DNA of 64,000 nucleotides. Source: Pseudarthrobacter defluvii (GTDB taxonomy: Bacteria; Actinomycetota; Actinomycetes; Actinomycetales; Micrococcaceae). Shown in pieces: positions 27,456-35,245 of this stretch. The notes beneath the pieces are model-generated. The model ran no database searches, had not been told where the DNA came from, and saw nothing but the letters and a program-made list of their open reading frames with translations. Each line of letters starts with the position of its first letter. Position 1 is the first letter of the stretch. Position numbers and translations under genes: made by a program. The DNA lies in NCBI RefSeq assembly GCF_030323865.1, contig NZ_CP066362.1, positions 868,001 to 932,000 of the forward strand, written 5' to 3'.

Positions 27456-28258
27456 CCGTCAGTTCCCAGCAGGCGAGGCCTGCCGAAGCGTGTCCGGACT
27501 CCCGGCGAGTAGAGAACCGACTCCGGTGGCCCGCTCACGCTGATGCCGGCAGCCTGGACCAATCGGTCGCTGAGCCGGTGAACGTCTGCGCCAAAGAGCG
27601 GCCACTCCTGGTGGCTATTCGGAACGTAGACGGTTCTGCCGTCGAAGCGGCCATGCATGCCGAACCTCGCGGTAAGAAAGATCGACAGTGGATCGGTGGC
27701 AACGGTATGCAGTCTGGGCACCACGCCGAAGTGGCTTCGGGCAGCGTTGGCACCGAACCGGTGCACGGAATAGCCGACAGGTAGTCCACGCGTGATGCCG
27801 GGAGCGGTCCTGGGACCATCATGCTGCCTTCTCCAATCGCTGCCTGGGAAGGCTGGCCATTGCCGGATCCGCGACCACACGTAGGGTATTCCTACCGTCC
27901 GCGTTGCGACAACGACTGGGAGTCGGTTAGCGTCCAGGCTTAGGAACACCACCCCGCGGGTCCCGTCCGGCTCGCGGGAGTAAAGCCGGACGTTGACCTC
28001 ATTGAAGCTTCCCAGGTAGGGAATGCCAGGACCCTGTCCGACTCCCGCCTGGACCATGCGAAAACCGATGAGTCCGACCCAGGAACTGCCGTCGAACACA
28101 TCCGGTTGAACCCCCGTCGGCATGAACGTGGCCGCCAATTCCTCGGGAATTCGCCAGTGGAGGAACACGGCGTCAAGCCAGCGCTGGTCGGAAAATATCG
28201 GCCTAGGTAATTCCGGCGGGCGCGGCCACAGTTCTGCGGCGCTCAAGTTCCCCGTCAA
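27452..28258 (-). CDS. DUF2071 (YqjF-like) family protein
   Basis: A 268-residue protein. FLHWRIPEELAATFMPTGVQPDVFDGSSWVGLIGF and the later FNEVNVRLYSREPDGTRGVVFLSLDANRL pattern are characteristic of the DUF2071/YqjF family, whose biochemical role is not established. The likely start is TTG 28258, preceded by AAGGAG with about 10 bases spacing; an ATG nearby is out of frame. Overlaps the preceding convergent gene by 4 bases. Confidence 0.75.
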   Translation of the reverse strand: MTGNLSAAELWPRPPELPRPIFSDQRWLDAVFLHWRIPEELAATFMPTGVQPDVFDGSSWVGLIGFRMVQAGVGQGPGIPYLGSFNEVNVRLYSREPDGTRGVVFLSLDANRLPVVVATRTVGIPYVWSRIRQWPAFPGSDWRRQHDGPRTAPGITRGLPVGYSVHRFGANAARSHFGVVPRLHTVATDPLSIFLTARFGMHGRFDGRTVYVPNSHQEWPLFGADVHRLSDRLVQAAGISVSGPPESVLYSPGVRTRFGRPRLLGTDG

Positions 28259-28322
28259 GGTTCATCCACTCCTTCCCTCAGTCGAACCGCTGACATTTGC
28301 AGTTCGCACGCTGCGGTTTCAC

Positions 28323-29102
28323 CTAGTTCAAGGGCCGCGTGTTCTCAGGAAGCTGGCCGCCCGCGAGGAGTTCTGCGGCTGCGTCGGCGAGGGCTGTCAA
28401 GGCCACCCTCTGCGTCCATGGGCCGTATGAGATTCGGGCAACGCCCAGTTCCTGCAGCTTGGCCGGCGGCAGGGAACCGGGGACGTTGATGACCGAGATC
28501 TTGTTCCAGCCGATGCCCTCAACCAGCGCTGTGACCGTGCGCTCGTCCAGGAGTCCCGGCACAAAGACATTGGTGGCGCCTACGTCCAGGAATGCCTTGC
28601 CGCGTTCGATGGCATCCGCAAGTACATCTTCAGACGCACGGTCCTTGCCCTTCAAAAACGCGTCGGTCCGTGCATTCAGGACGAAGTCGATTCCTTCTGC
28701 AGCGCCGGCATGAACAACGGCTGCCACCTGGTTCACGGCGTCTGTCAGCGGCCGCATCTGGTCCTCAATGTTGGCCCCGACGATTCCGACGCCAATCGCC
28801 TTGCGCGTGGTCTCGCCTGGATTGCCGTAACCGGATTCAAGATCGGCACTCACAGGCAGGTGGGTGGCCGCAGCTATCCGGCCCACGAAGCTGATCATTT
28901 CGTCGACGGGGATGTTCTCACCGTCCTCGTAGCCAAGGGTGGCGGCGATGGAGTGGCTTGCCGTTGCGAGGGCAGCGGTTCCCGGTACATCCGTAATGAC
29001 TTTGGCGGTGATGGCATCCCACACGTTGACCACCTGGAGAATCTCCGGGGCCTGGTGGAGACGGAGCAGTTCGGAGGCTTTGGCACTGTTCGTTTCAGTC
29101 AT
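28323..29102 (-). CDS. Isocitrate lyase/PEP mutase-superfamily enzyme
   Basis: A 259-residue TIM-barrel protein of the PEP phosphonomutase / 2-methylisocitrate lyase superfamily. The substrate-binding start VVNVWDAITAKVI, metal-ligand strand SADLESGYGN and NIEDQ, and NARTDAFLKG match the 'PEP phosphonomutase-like' subgroup that lacks the KKCGH catalytic loop of true isocitrate lyases. Likely a C-C lyase of unknown substrate (oxaloacetate or 2-methylisocitrate-like). Start at ATG 29102 is supported by a leaderless TAGGCT-N6 promoter. Confidence 0.8.
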   Translation of the reverse strand: MTETNSAKASELLRLHQAPEILQVVNVWDAITAKVITDVPGTAALATASHSIAATLGYEDGENIPVDEMISFVGRIAAATHLPVSADLESGYGNPGETTRKAIGVGIVGANIEDQMRPLTDAVNQVAAVVHAGAAEGIDFVLNARTDAFLKGKDRASEDVLADAIERGKAFLDVGATNVFVPGLLDERTVTALVEGIGWNKISVINVPGSLPPAKLQELGVARISYGPWTQRVALTALADAAAELLAGGQLPENTRPLN

Positions 29103-29114
29103 GGGTGAAGCCTA
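29100..29114 (-). promoter_or_regulatory. Leaderless promoter of the ICL/PEPM-like gene
   Basis: On the minus strand TAGGCT (29109-29114) is followed by 6 bases and ATG. Confidence 0.55.
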
Positions 29115-29137
29115 ACCCGACGCCTGTTGGGCAGGTT

Positions 29138-31036
29138 TCATTCCCGTGGGTGGGGTGGTGGGGGTGGTTTGAAGTAGTGGTTTTGTTGGGGTGTTTGGGT
29201 GGGGTCGAGGTGGGGTGGGGGGATGAAGGTGGGTGTGCCGTGGGTGGTGGTGATTTTCCAGTGTTCTTTGTGGATGAGGTGGTGGTGGTGGCTGCAGAGC
29301 AGGGCGCCGTTGTTGGTGGTGGTGGGTCCGCCGTGTGACCAGTAGGTGATGTGGTGGGCTTCGCACCAGGGGGCGGGGATGGTGCAGTTGGGGAAGGCGC
29401 AGCCTTGGTCGCGGGCGGTGAGGGCGAGGCGTTGGGCGGGGGTGAAGAGGCGGGTTTTGCGGCCGAGGTCGAGGATTTCGCCGTTGGTGCCCAGGAGGGC
29501 GGGGATGATGTCGGCGTCGCAGGCGGTTTTGCGCAGGGTGGTGGCGGCGACGGGTCCGGTGAACATGAAGGTGCCGGTCCCGGTTCCTGCGGATGTCCCG
29601 GTTCCTGCGGATGCCGCTGTGTTGGCTTGGGTGTGGGGGAAGAGGTCTTGGTAGTGGATGGTGGCGATGATTTGGGGCCGGTTGCCGCCGGTGGTGGGCA
29701 GGGTGTTGGTGGTGAGGGCGGCTTTGGCGGCGGTGACGAGGCCGTCGAGTTGTTTTTGGGCGCGGGTGCGCCGGTCCAGGTCCGGCAGGGCGATGTGCCC
29801 CCTGGCATCGCCTGCCGGCGTGCTGCCTTCGCTGCCGCTACCGCTGCAGCTGCCTCCGCTGCCGGTGCCCTCTGCAGTGCCCGTGCCCGTGCCGGTGTTG
29901 TTGGTTCCGGTGTTGGGGGTGGTGGTGTGGGGGTTGGTGGCGGTGTTCATGACGGTGAGGAGGTGTTCGTATTGGTCGCCGGTGGCGAAGATTTCGACAC
30001 GGTGCAGGCCGTGCCGGGGTTTGCGGATGAAGGCGCCTTGGGTGTGGCGGAGGGCTTCTTCGGTGGGTTCGGTGCCGTCGGCGTCGATGGTGTCGGTCCA
30101 GCGTTGGGCCAGGCGGGTGAGGAAGTCGGGGTCGCAGCTGGTGGCGGCGGTAGTGAGGTGGTGCTCGATCGTGTCGAGGGTTTCTTGTGTGGTGTGGTGT
30201 TGGAGCCGGTCCAGGGTGGCGGTGATGATGGTCGCGGCGTGCGAGGACACCGCAGGTCCCTGAGCCGGCCCGGGCCAGGCGCCGGCCTCGGTGCTGGCGT
30301 GGAGTTCAGTGGCGGGGGTGAGGGCGGCGGCGAGGTGTGGCCGGGTTGGCGGGAGTGGTTCGCCGGTGATGGTGGTGACGGGCAGGACGTGCTGGGCGAG
30401 GGCGAGGCGGCGCCGGGCTTCGCGGATGGGGATTTGCAGGCGCAGGCGGAGGAACTCTGCGGTGTTCCGGCACCCGTCATCGGCCGGAGACACCACCACC
30501 GGGCGCATCAGGCCTCGTGTGGAGGGCGGCCCGGGCCAGTTGGCGTCGGTCTCACGCACGACACCGGTCCCGCTGGCTGTTGCTGGGGCGGTGCGCAGGG
30601 TTTCAAAGCCGGTGGCGTCCCACCCGGTGATCCAGCCCGTGGACCCGCCTGCGCGGGACCGGCCTGCGCGGGACCGGCCTGCGCGGGTCTTGGCTGTGGC
30701 GGCGTCGTTGATGGCCTGGGTGCGGGTGCGGTCCACGGCCCCGGCTGAGACGAGTTGGAGGTACTCCACGGAGCGGGCGAGGCCCTCGACCTGGGCGGCA
30801 TAATCGGCAGCCTCGACATAAGAGGCCGTTGCCAGCAGGTCCGGGGTGGCCAGGGCGGCGGCTGCCAGCTGTGCGGCCAGCCGGTCCAATACGTCCTGCT
30901 CACCGGGCCCTGAGGCTGATGCCTGCAAAGGACCTGTCAGAGGATCCTCACTGGGGACCGGGCGAAGGCGGGCCGGGCGCGGCAGCCGACTGCCGGCGTC
31001 GTACGCCCTCCCCAGATCTTCCCCAATGGCCTCCAT
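29138..31036 (-). CDS. HNH endonuclease-domain protein of the DUF222/13E12 family
   Basis: A 632-residue protein. Residues ~50-430 form the helical DUF222 domain of the mycobacterial 13E12 repeat family; residues ~545-592 form an HNH module with CAFPNCTIPAPWCEAHHITYW and LLCSHHHHLIHK (two Cys zinc ligands plus catalytic His). The C-terminus is a Pro/His/Thr-rich tail. The start MEAIGEDL at 31036 is preferred to a TTG further out. The family is multicopy in actinobacteria and its function is unproven. The 3' half has extreme strand asymmetry (very few G on the coding strand) and residues ~130-145 contain a short tandem repeat. Confidence 0.85.
   Translation of the reverse strand: MEAIGEDLGRAYDAGSRLPRPARLRPVPSEDPLTGPLQASASGPGEQDVLDRLAAQLAAAALATPDLLATASYVEAADYAAQVEGLARSVEYLQLVSAGAVDRTRTQAINDAATAKTRAGRSRAGRSRAGGSTGWITGWDATGFETLRTAPATASGTGVVRETDANWPGPPSTRGLMRPVVVSPADDGCRNTAEFLRLRLQIPIREARRRLALAQHVLPVTTITGEPLPPTRPHLAAALTPATELHASTEAGAWPGPAQGPAVSSHAATIITATLDRLQHHTTQETLDTIEHHLTTAATSCDPDFLTRLAQRWTDTIDADGTEPTEEALRHTQGAFIRKPRHGLHRVEIFATGDQYEHLLTVMNTATNPHTTTPNTGTNNTGTGTGTAEGTGSGGSCSGSGSEGSTPAGDARGHIALPDLDRRTRAQKQLDGLVTAAKAALTTNTLPTTGGNRPQIIATIHYQDLFPHTQANTAASAGTGTSAGTGTGTFMFTGPVAATTLRKTACDADIIPALLGTNGEILDLGRKTRLFTPAQRLALTARDQGCAFPNCTIPAPWCEAHHITYWSHGGPTTTNNGALLCSHHHHLIHKEHWKITTTHGTPTFIPPPHLDPTQTPQQNHYFKPPPPPHPRE
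30648..30687 (-). repeat. 15-bp tandem repeat inside the HNH gene
   Basis: About 2.7 copies of a 15-base unit (CCTGCGCGGGACCGG as read on +) encode repeated Arg-Ala-Gly-Arg-Ser in the coding direction. In-frame, so copy number can vary without breaking the gene. Confidence 0.75.
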
Positions 31037-31110
31037 AACCCAACTCTGCCAGCCACCACCGACAATCAAGAGACCCCAAAACCCCTATGTGGAAAACCCC
31101 GTCAAGAGCC

Positions 31111-31506
31111 TTAGCGTGCTGTTGCGGTGGAGTCAGAACGGGCCGGCGGTGCCTCCTTTTGCCACGGCCAGCGCCCCGTAATTTCCAGCTCCAGCGAGAA
31201 GCTGAGGAACGTCCGGATCAGCACGATGATGGCCAGCACCCCGACGCTTACGAACGTCGGCGTTACGGCAACGGTGCGGATGATGTCGGCAGCGACGAGC
31301 AGTTCAAGGCCCAGCAGGATGGACCGGCCCAGCAGCTGGCGGTAGGAGCGGTAGAAGCTCAACTTCTCCGCCCCCGCTGGAAGCTGCCGAGGCTGGTGGC
31401 CGCGGATTGCCATCGGGAGGGAGACCACCGCCCCGATCACCATGACCGCAACGCCTGCGAAGTCGACCAGCTGCCCAACCGTCTCAATGATTTGCCGGAA
31501 TTCCAT
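31111..31506 (-). CDS. DUF1622 family membrane protein
   Basis: A 131-residue protein with three hydrophobic helices (about 10-32, 65-82, 86-104). The core FYRSYRQLLGRSILLGLELLVAADIIRT matches DUF1622, a family of small membrane proteins of unknown function that often sit near stress or ion-homeostasis genes. ATG 31506 is preceded by GAGGCAGGG; an ATG at 31518 is possible. It lies 57 bases downstream of the epimerase gene on the same strand. Confidence 0.85.
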   Translation of the reverse strand: MEFRQIIETVGQLVDFAGVAVMVIGAVVSLPMAIRGHQPRQLPAGAEKLSFYRSYRQLLGRSILLGLELLVAADIIRTVAVTPTFVSVGVLAIIVLIRTFLSFSLELEITGRWPWQKEAPPARSDSTATAR

Positions 31507-31575
31507 GCCCTGCCTCAACTCGGGCCAGGCGTCCCCATAGCCAGCCTGGCAGCGATCAAGGAACGGCGGACTCGC

Positions 31576-32436
31576 TCATGGATGGCGCACGCCGTTCCCC
31601 GCTATAACCTCCTTGTACCCTTCCCTGAAGGTGGGAAACGTGAAGGTGAACCCGGTGCTGCGCAGGAGATGGTTGCCGCAGCGCTTGTTGCCCCCGCGGG
31701 CAGGTCCGGCGTCGCCCACGCGGGGTGAGGGAAGGCCCAGTTCGGCCGCCAGGAAGCGCAACACGGTTCCCAGATCGGCCGGTTCGTTGTCCACGCCTAC
31801 GTATACAGGAGCGGGTACGGCGTCCATTGTTGCCAGATGCACCAGGGCCGCCGCGGCGTCGTCGCGGTGGATCCGGTTGGTGTAGCGCACGTCCTCCGGA
31901 ATGACGGCCGAGCCCGACTTCACCTGGTCGATCAACCGCGTCCGGCCCGGCCCGTAGATGCCACCCAGCCTGAGCGAGATGCCCACAGAACCGGTGCCGG
32001 CAAGCCTGGCCTGCAGGAGATCGTCGGCCTCCACCAGCACGCGGCCGGAAAACCCGCCGGGGTGGGGCGGCGTGGCTTCATCCACCCATCCGCCGCCCGC
32101 ATCGCCGTATACGGCGGTGGACGAGACGAAAATGATGCGGCGAGGCACCACCCCATCGCGTTCGAGTGCATCCAGCACATTTTCCACTCCGCGTACATAC
32201 GCGGAGCGGTATGCCTCTTCCGTCGGGGAGTCGGCAGCCACGGCAATGACGACGGCGGAGGTATCCGCCGGGACCGGCGGCAGGTCCGGAGACGCCAGGT
32301 CAGCCGCGGCACCCTCGATGGCTGCGGGCAGTTTCGTGGGGGAGCGGCGCCACCCCACGACGCGGTGGCCTAATGCGGCGAACCGCAGGCCCGCCTCGGT
32401 ACCCAGGTCGCCGCACCCGGCCAGGAGAATCGTCAT
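31576..32436 (-). CDS. NAD(P)-dependent epimerase/dehydratase-like protein
   Basis: A 286-residue extended short-chain dehydrogenase. The N-terminus ILLAGCGDLGTEAGLRFAALGH is a Rossmann fold with GxGxxG-like Gly pattern; VSSTAVYGD is the active-site strand, but the usual Tyr-x3-Lys is not clear, placing it in the atypical YeeZ-like group. GGIYGPGRTRLIDQV follows. The reaction is unknown. Its start is 3 bases after the stop of the upstream gene (MSMEG_6728-like), so they are co-transcribed. Confidence 0.82.
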   Translation of the reverse strand: MTILLAGCGDLGTEAGLRFAALGHRVVGWRRSPTKLPAAIEGAAADLASPDLPPVPADTSAVVIAVAADSPTEEAYRSAYVRGVENVLDALERDGVVPRRIIFVSSTAVYGDAGGGWVDEATPPHPGGFSGRVLVEADDLLQARLAGTGSVGISLRLGGIYGPGRTRLIDQVKSGSAVIPEDVRYTNRIHRDDAAAALVHLATMDAVPAPVYVGVDNEPADLGTVLRFLAAELGLPSPRVGDAGPARGGNKRCGNHLLRSTGFTFTFPTFREGYKEVIAGNGVRHP

Positions 32437-32439
32437 GGC

Positions 32440-33360
32440 CTACGGGGCCTCCACCGGGAAGAACACGCGGGGGTCCTGCAGCAACGCCGGGTACGTGAAC
32501 GCGGACCGGTCGATGATTTCCGTGACTTCGAAATTCCTGCCAAAGCGGCCGTCATCGAGTGTGATGGGCCGGCCCACCACCTGTCCCACAGCGAACCTGG
32601 CCCCGTTCTCGAACGGAACCGCTACCGGCGTCTTTCCCGGAAGGGTGCGGAACGCTTCCTCCTGTGCCAGCCGCTTGCGCGTGGGCTTCTTCGCCTGGGG
32701 CTTGGGTGGGGCCTTCTTGGGCGCGCGGGACGGACGGCGGGAGCCGTCGTCCACATAAACGGGGGAGTAGCCGTCGTCGCTCGCGGACATGGCTGCCGCG
32801 GCAGCAGCGGCGCGGTTCACCGGAGGAAGCGCCACCGTGGTGAGGGACTGGGGGTCGACGTCGTCGTACGGTTCCCGGAGTATCCAGAGGATGTCCCCTT
32901 CCGGCTCCTCCGGCAGGAACTCATGCCGGGGCTCGGGCCAGACATAGTCCATATCCGGAATCGCATCCGGGAACACCGAGGTGTAAAACTTCGGTTCCTT
33001 GTGGACCAGTTTGGAACGGTGGCTCAGGTGGAAGTCCGGATCACCGAGCCACGGCGGCATGACGATTTTGGCGGCATAGTCCGGGTGGGCCGCCTGCGGT
33101 GCGAACTCCGCAATGTTGGCGCGGGTGTTGTCAGGGTGGCCGCGCTCAGTCCATTCGTCCACCATCGCCAGCCCGTACATGGTGAGGGCGGGCACGTGGC
33201 CCATCCACATCCGGATTGCCGGGTGGGTCTGCCAGCCGTAGCCCGGAATCACCAGGGCGCGGAGGGTTTGCAGCGCTTCAACCCGCTGCTTGCCCAGCCG
33301 CGCGGTGTCTAGGGCTGCGGCGCTTTGGCGGAAGTCAGGGTACGGGAGAAAGGTTTGCAT
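32440..33360 (-). CDS. MSMEG_6728-like protein, resembling pyrimidine-dimer glycosylase family
   Basis: A 306-residue protein. The N-terminal 160 residues (MQTFLPYPDFRQSAAALD, RLGKQRVEALQTLRAL, HPAIRMWMGH) match an actinobacterial family related to the small pyrimidine dimer DNA glycosylase/endonuclease V-like DUF proteins. After a Lys/Pro-rich linker (~205-225) a second small C-terminal domain follows. ATG 33360 was chosen because the family begins MQTFLPY; CAGACT lies 6 bases upstream, a near-match to the leaderless box. A DNA-repair role is inference. Confidence 0.72.
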   Translation of the reverse strand: MQTFLPYPDFRQSAAALDTARLGKQRVEALQTLRALVIPGYGWQTHPAIRMWMGHVPALTMYGLAMVDEWTERGHPDNTRANIAEFAPQAAHPDYAAKIVMPPWLGDPDFHLSHRSKLVHKEPKFYTSVFPDAIPDMDYVWPEPRHEFLPEEPEGDILWILREPYDDVDPQSLTTVALPPVNRAAAAAAAMSASDDGYSPVYVDDGSRRPSRAPKKAPPKPQAKKPTRKRLAQEEAFRTLPGKTPVAVPFENGARFAVGQVVGRPITLDDGRFGRNFEVTEIIDRSAFTYPALLQDPRVFFPVEAP

Positions 33361-33516
33361 CCATTCAGTCTGACGGTCCCCGGCGGAACTGCCAATTGCT
33401 GTGCCTGCGGCCACAAGCGGGGAGTGCTCGTGTCCAAATAATGGACGCCTGCATACGGCTTTCAGGTTAAACCACTAAGATCACCGCAACCACCCCCGCA
33501 TTTTGGAAGCTCTCTC

Positions 33517-34104
33517 ATGACATCTACACCTGACAAAGCCGTCACCCCCGCCCGTACTGCCCTGCCCCGCTACGGACAAATGCTCGGCCCCGAAGCCCGG
33601 GGCGTCCTGGTTCTCGACGAATTCATCATCGATCCCGCCGCGGCGCGCAAGGACCAGCACCGCTTCCGTGACGGCATGGCCGCCGTCGCCCGGACGGTCC
33701 GCCGCATTGCCGCCCTCCGCGTGGTCATCGCACTGGTAGCCATCGCCAACCTACCCCTGTTCCTTCTCTCCAGCGGCTGGTGGATCTACGGCGTTTCGCT
33801 CACCCTGGTCGTTGCCGTCCACACCGCAGTAACCCTGCTCAACCGGCACGAGCCGCGGCTCAAGCAACGGTCGGCGCTGGAGCTGCACATGCACCGCGAA
33901 CGCAGCGTCAACTACCGCAAAGTGCGCGACGCCGTGAAGTACATGATCGATACCCCCAGCCGCATGAACGAGCACCTTTACCTCGAGCTGCTCGCCGTCA
34001 AGCGCGTTGCCCTGAACCTGGCGCACGGCACCGTGGCGCTGCTGGACACCAGCGACGACTCCGCCTGGAAGGTGCGCATCGTCCGCGAGCTGCCCGCCAA
34101 CTGA
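33517..34104 (+). CDS. Hypothetical protein with two membrane helices
   Basis: A 195-residue protein. Residues ~66-105 form a hydrophobic hairpin (LRVVIALVAIANLPLFLLS, then WWIYGVSLTLVVAVHTAVTLL). The flanking parts are charged and cytosolic in character; the C-terminal half contains ELHMHRERSVNYRKVRDAVKYM. No recognised family. It follows a TAAGAT box at 33476-33481 with a leader of ~30 bases, and is ended by a strong hairpin. Confidence 0.65.
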   Translation: MTSTPDKAVTPARTALPRYGQMLGPEARGVLVLDEFIIDPAAARKDQHRFRDGMAAVARTVRRIAALRVVIALVAIANLPLFLLSSGWWIYGVSLTLVVAVHTAVTLLNRHEPRLKQRSALELHMHRERSVNYRKVRDAVKYMIDTPSRMNEHLYLELLAVKRVALNLAHGTVALLDTSDDSAWKVRIVRELPAN

Positions 34105-34142
34105 CCGCCAGCCGCACCACGGCAGCGGCTGAGGAATTAAAG

Positions 34143-34190
34143 AACGACGCCGGCACATCCCTTGTAAGGGTGTGCCGGCGTCGTTATTTG
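34143..34190 (+). terminator. Terminator after the two-helix protein
   Basis: A stem of about 20 bp (34143-34163 with 34166-34185, one mismatch) ends in CGTTATTTGG. Confidence 0.85.
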
Positions 34191-34242
34191 GTCAACGGAA
34201 TTTGTCTATCGCCGACCTGTCTGTGTCGCCTTGGAAAGGCGG

Positions 34243-34262
34243 AGCGCCCAAGGGGCGCTTTT
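34243..34262 (+). terminator. Second, short terminator hairpin
   Basis: AGCGCCC (34243-34249) pairs with GGGCGCT (34253-34259) and is followed by TTTT. It backs up the terminator 60 bases earlier and sits just before the convergent rpf gene's end. Confidence 0.6.
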
Positions 34263-34278
34263 AGTACTCCGACCGCTG

Positions 34279-34935
34279 TTACGCGGGAAGCTGGATGACC
34301 TGGCCCGCGAACACCAGGTTCGGGTTTGCAATGGTGTCCAGGTTGGCGTCTGCAAGGTGCTGCCAGCCGCCCTGGATGCCCAGCTTCTGGGCAACGATGC
34401 TCAAGGTATCTCCGGCCTGGAGGGTGTAGGTCTCGCCGCTGAGGGCAACGGAGGTTGCGTGCCTCGGGGCCGGCGGAAGCTGGACCGGAGCGCTCTGGAC
34501 CTGCGTGGCCTGGACGGGTGCACTCTGGACCGGGGCGCTCTGCACGGGAGCGCTCTGGACAGGTGCACTCTGGACGGGGGCCCCGCCGCCACCGCTAAGC
34601 CCGAGCTGGGATGAGCAGGACGGCCATGCGCCCCAGCCCTGGGATGCCTGGACGCGCTCGGCTACCGCGATCTGCTGTTCGCGGCTGGCGTTCTGGGGAG
34701 ACCCGGTTCCGCCGTAGGCCGACCAGGTGCTGGAGGTGAACTGCAGGCCGCCGGAGAAGCCGTTGCCCGTGTTGATGGACCAGTTGCCGCCGCTCTCGCA
34801 CTGGGCCAGCGCGTCCCAGGTGGACGTGGGTGTCGCTGCGTTGGCCGCCGTGGCTGAAAGGGCCAAACCTGCCGCGGAGACGGCGGCCAGGGTGACTCCG
34901 CGGCGTGCGGCAGTACGGAATTTGGTGATTTTCAT
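34279..34935 (-). CDS. Secreted Rpf-LysM resuscitation-promoting factor-like protein
   Basis: A 218-residue exported cell-wall protein. The signal peptide (1-33, ending AANAA) is followed by the Rpf lysozyme-like domain (~36-108: [17 protein letters not shown] with the catalytic Glu, [23 protein letters not shown]), an APVQS tandem-repeat linker (~118-153) and a C-terminal LysM module (~167-216, [17 protein letters not shown]). It should bind and cleave peptidoglycan, remodelling the wall at growth resumption. Start at ATG 34935 after AGGAGC. The 5' leader is long and contains a terminator-like hairpin. Confidence 0.93.
   Translation of the reverse strand: MKITKFRTAARRGVTLAAVSAAGLALSATAANAATPTSTWDALAQCESGGNWSINTGNGFSGGLQFTSSTWSAYGGTGSPQNASREQQIAVAERVQASQGWGAWPSCSSQLGLSGGGGAPVQSAPVQSAPVQSAPVQSAPVQATQVQSAPVQLPPAPRHATSVALSGETYTLQAGDTLSIVAQKLGIQGGWQHLADANLDTIANPNLVFAGQVIQLPA
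34495..34582 (-). repeat. 15-bp coding tandem repeat (APVQS) in the rpf linker
   Basis: About five units of a 15-base repeat, varying in synonymous positions, encode APVQS; degenerate copies flank it. In-frame length variation would change the linker between Rpf and LysM domains. Confidence 0.85.
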
Positions 34936-35075
34936 GGTGGTGATGCTCCTGAAGGCCACCGGCGCTGGCTCCGTCCCCGGAGATCGTCGCGCCACTGCCC
35001 GCCCCTGACGAATAGAGGTCACTATCGGTGGCTGCCGCTGGGCAGTTCTGGTGGAGGCAGCACCGGGCAATCAAA

Positions 35076-35126
35076 AAGCCCGCCGAACGGGCATGCATTT
35101 CACGCTAGGACATCATCTGGCCGTTA
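35076..35126 (-). promoter_or_regulatory. Promoter-hairpin element in the rpf leader
   Basis: On the minus strand TTGATA and TAGCGT are separated by 17 bases (about 35104-35132), a good sigma-70 promoter. A few bases downstream GCCCGTTCGGCGGGCTTTTT (35076-35095) forms an intrinsic-terminator hairpin, still ~140 bases before the rpf ATG. The layout suggests transcript attenuation or a very short RNA. Confidence 0.45.
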
Positions 35127-35232
35127 TCAAATCGAGATTGGAGTGGGCGTGTTGGGTGTGGCATGAAGCACGTAACGCTGTGGTTCGCAGAGGTTGCGGG
35201 TTCCCGGGCAGGCGCGAAACCGGGAGGGGCAC

Positions 35233-35245
35233 TATCCTGACCGGA
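35233..35245 (+). promoter_or_regulatory. Leaderless promoter of the deaminase
   Basis: TATCCT (35233-35238), 6 bases, then ATG 35245. Confidence 0.6.

Noticed and set aside
29351-30748. Plus-strand Gly/Val-rich frame of 465 codons opposite the HNH gene
   Set aside because: Looks like a Gly-rich PE_PGRS-style protein but is the antisense of the C-rich HNH gene, which has a true HNH motif.
33432-33446. GTCCA-AATAA-TGGAC palindrome as an operator
   Set aside because: Arms of 5 bp are too short to separate from chance in a 156-base intergenic region.
34936-35130. c-di-AMP (ydaO) riboswitch in the rpf leader
   Set aside because: Expected in many actinobacterial Rpf leaders, but the conserved blocks of the aptamer are not visible; only a hairpin is.
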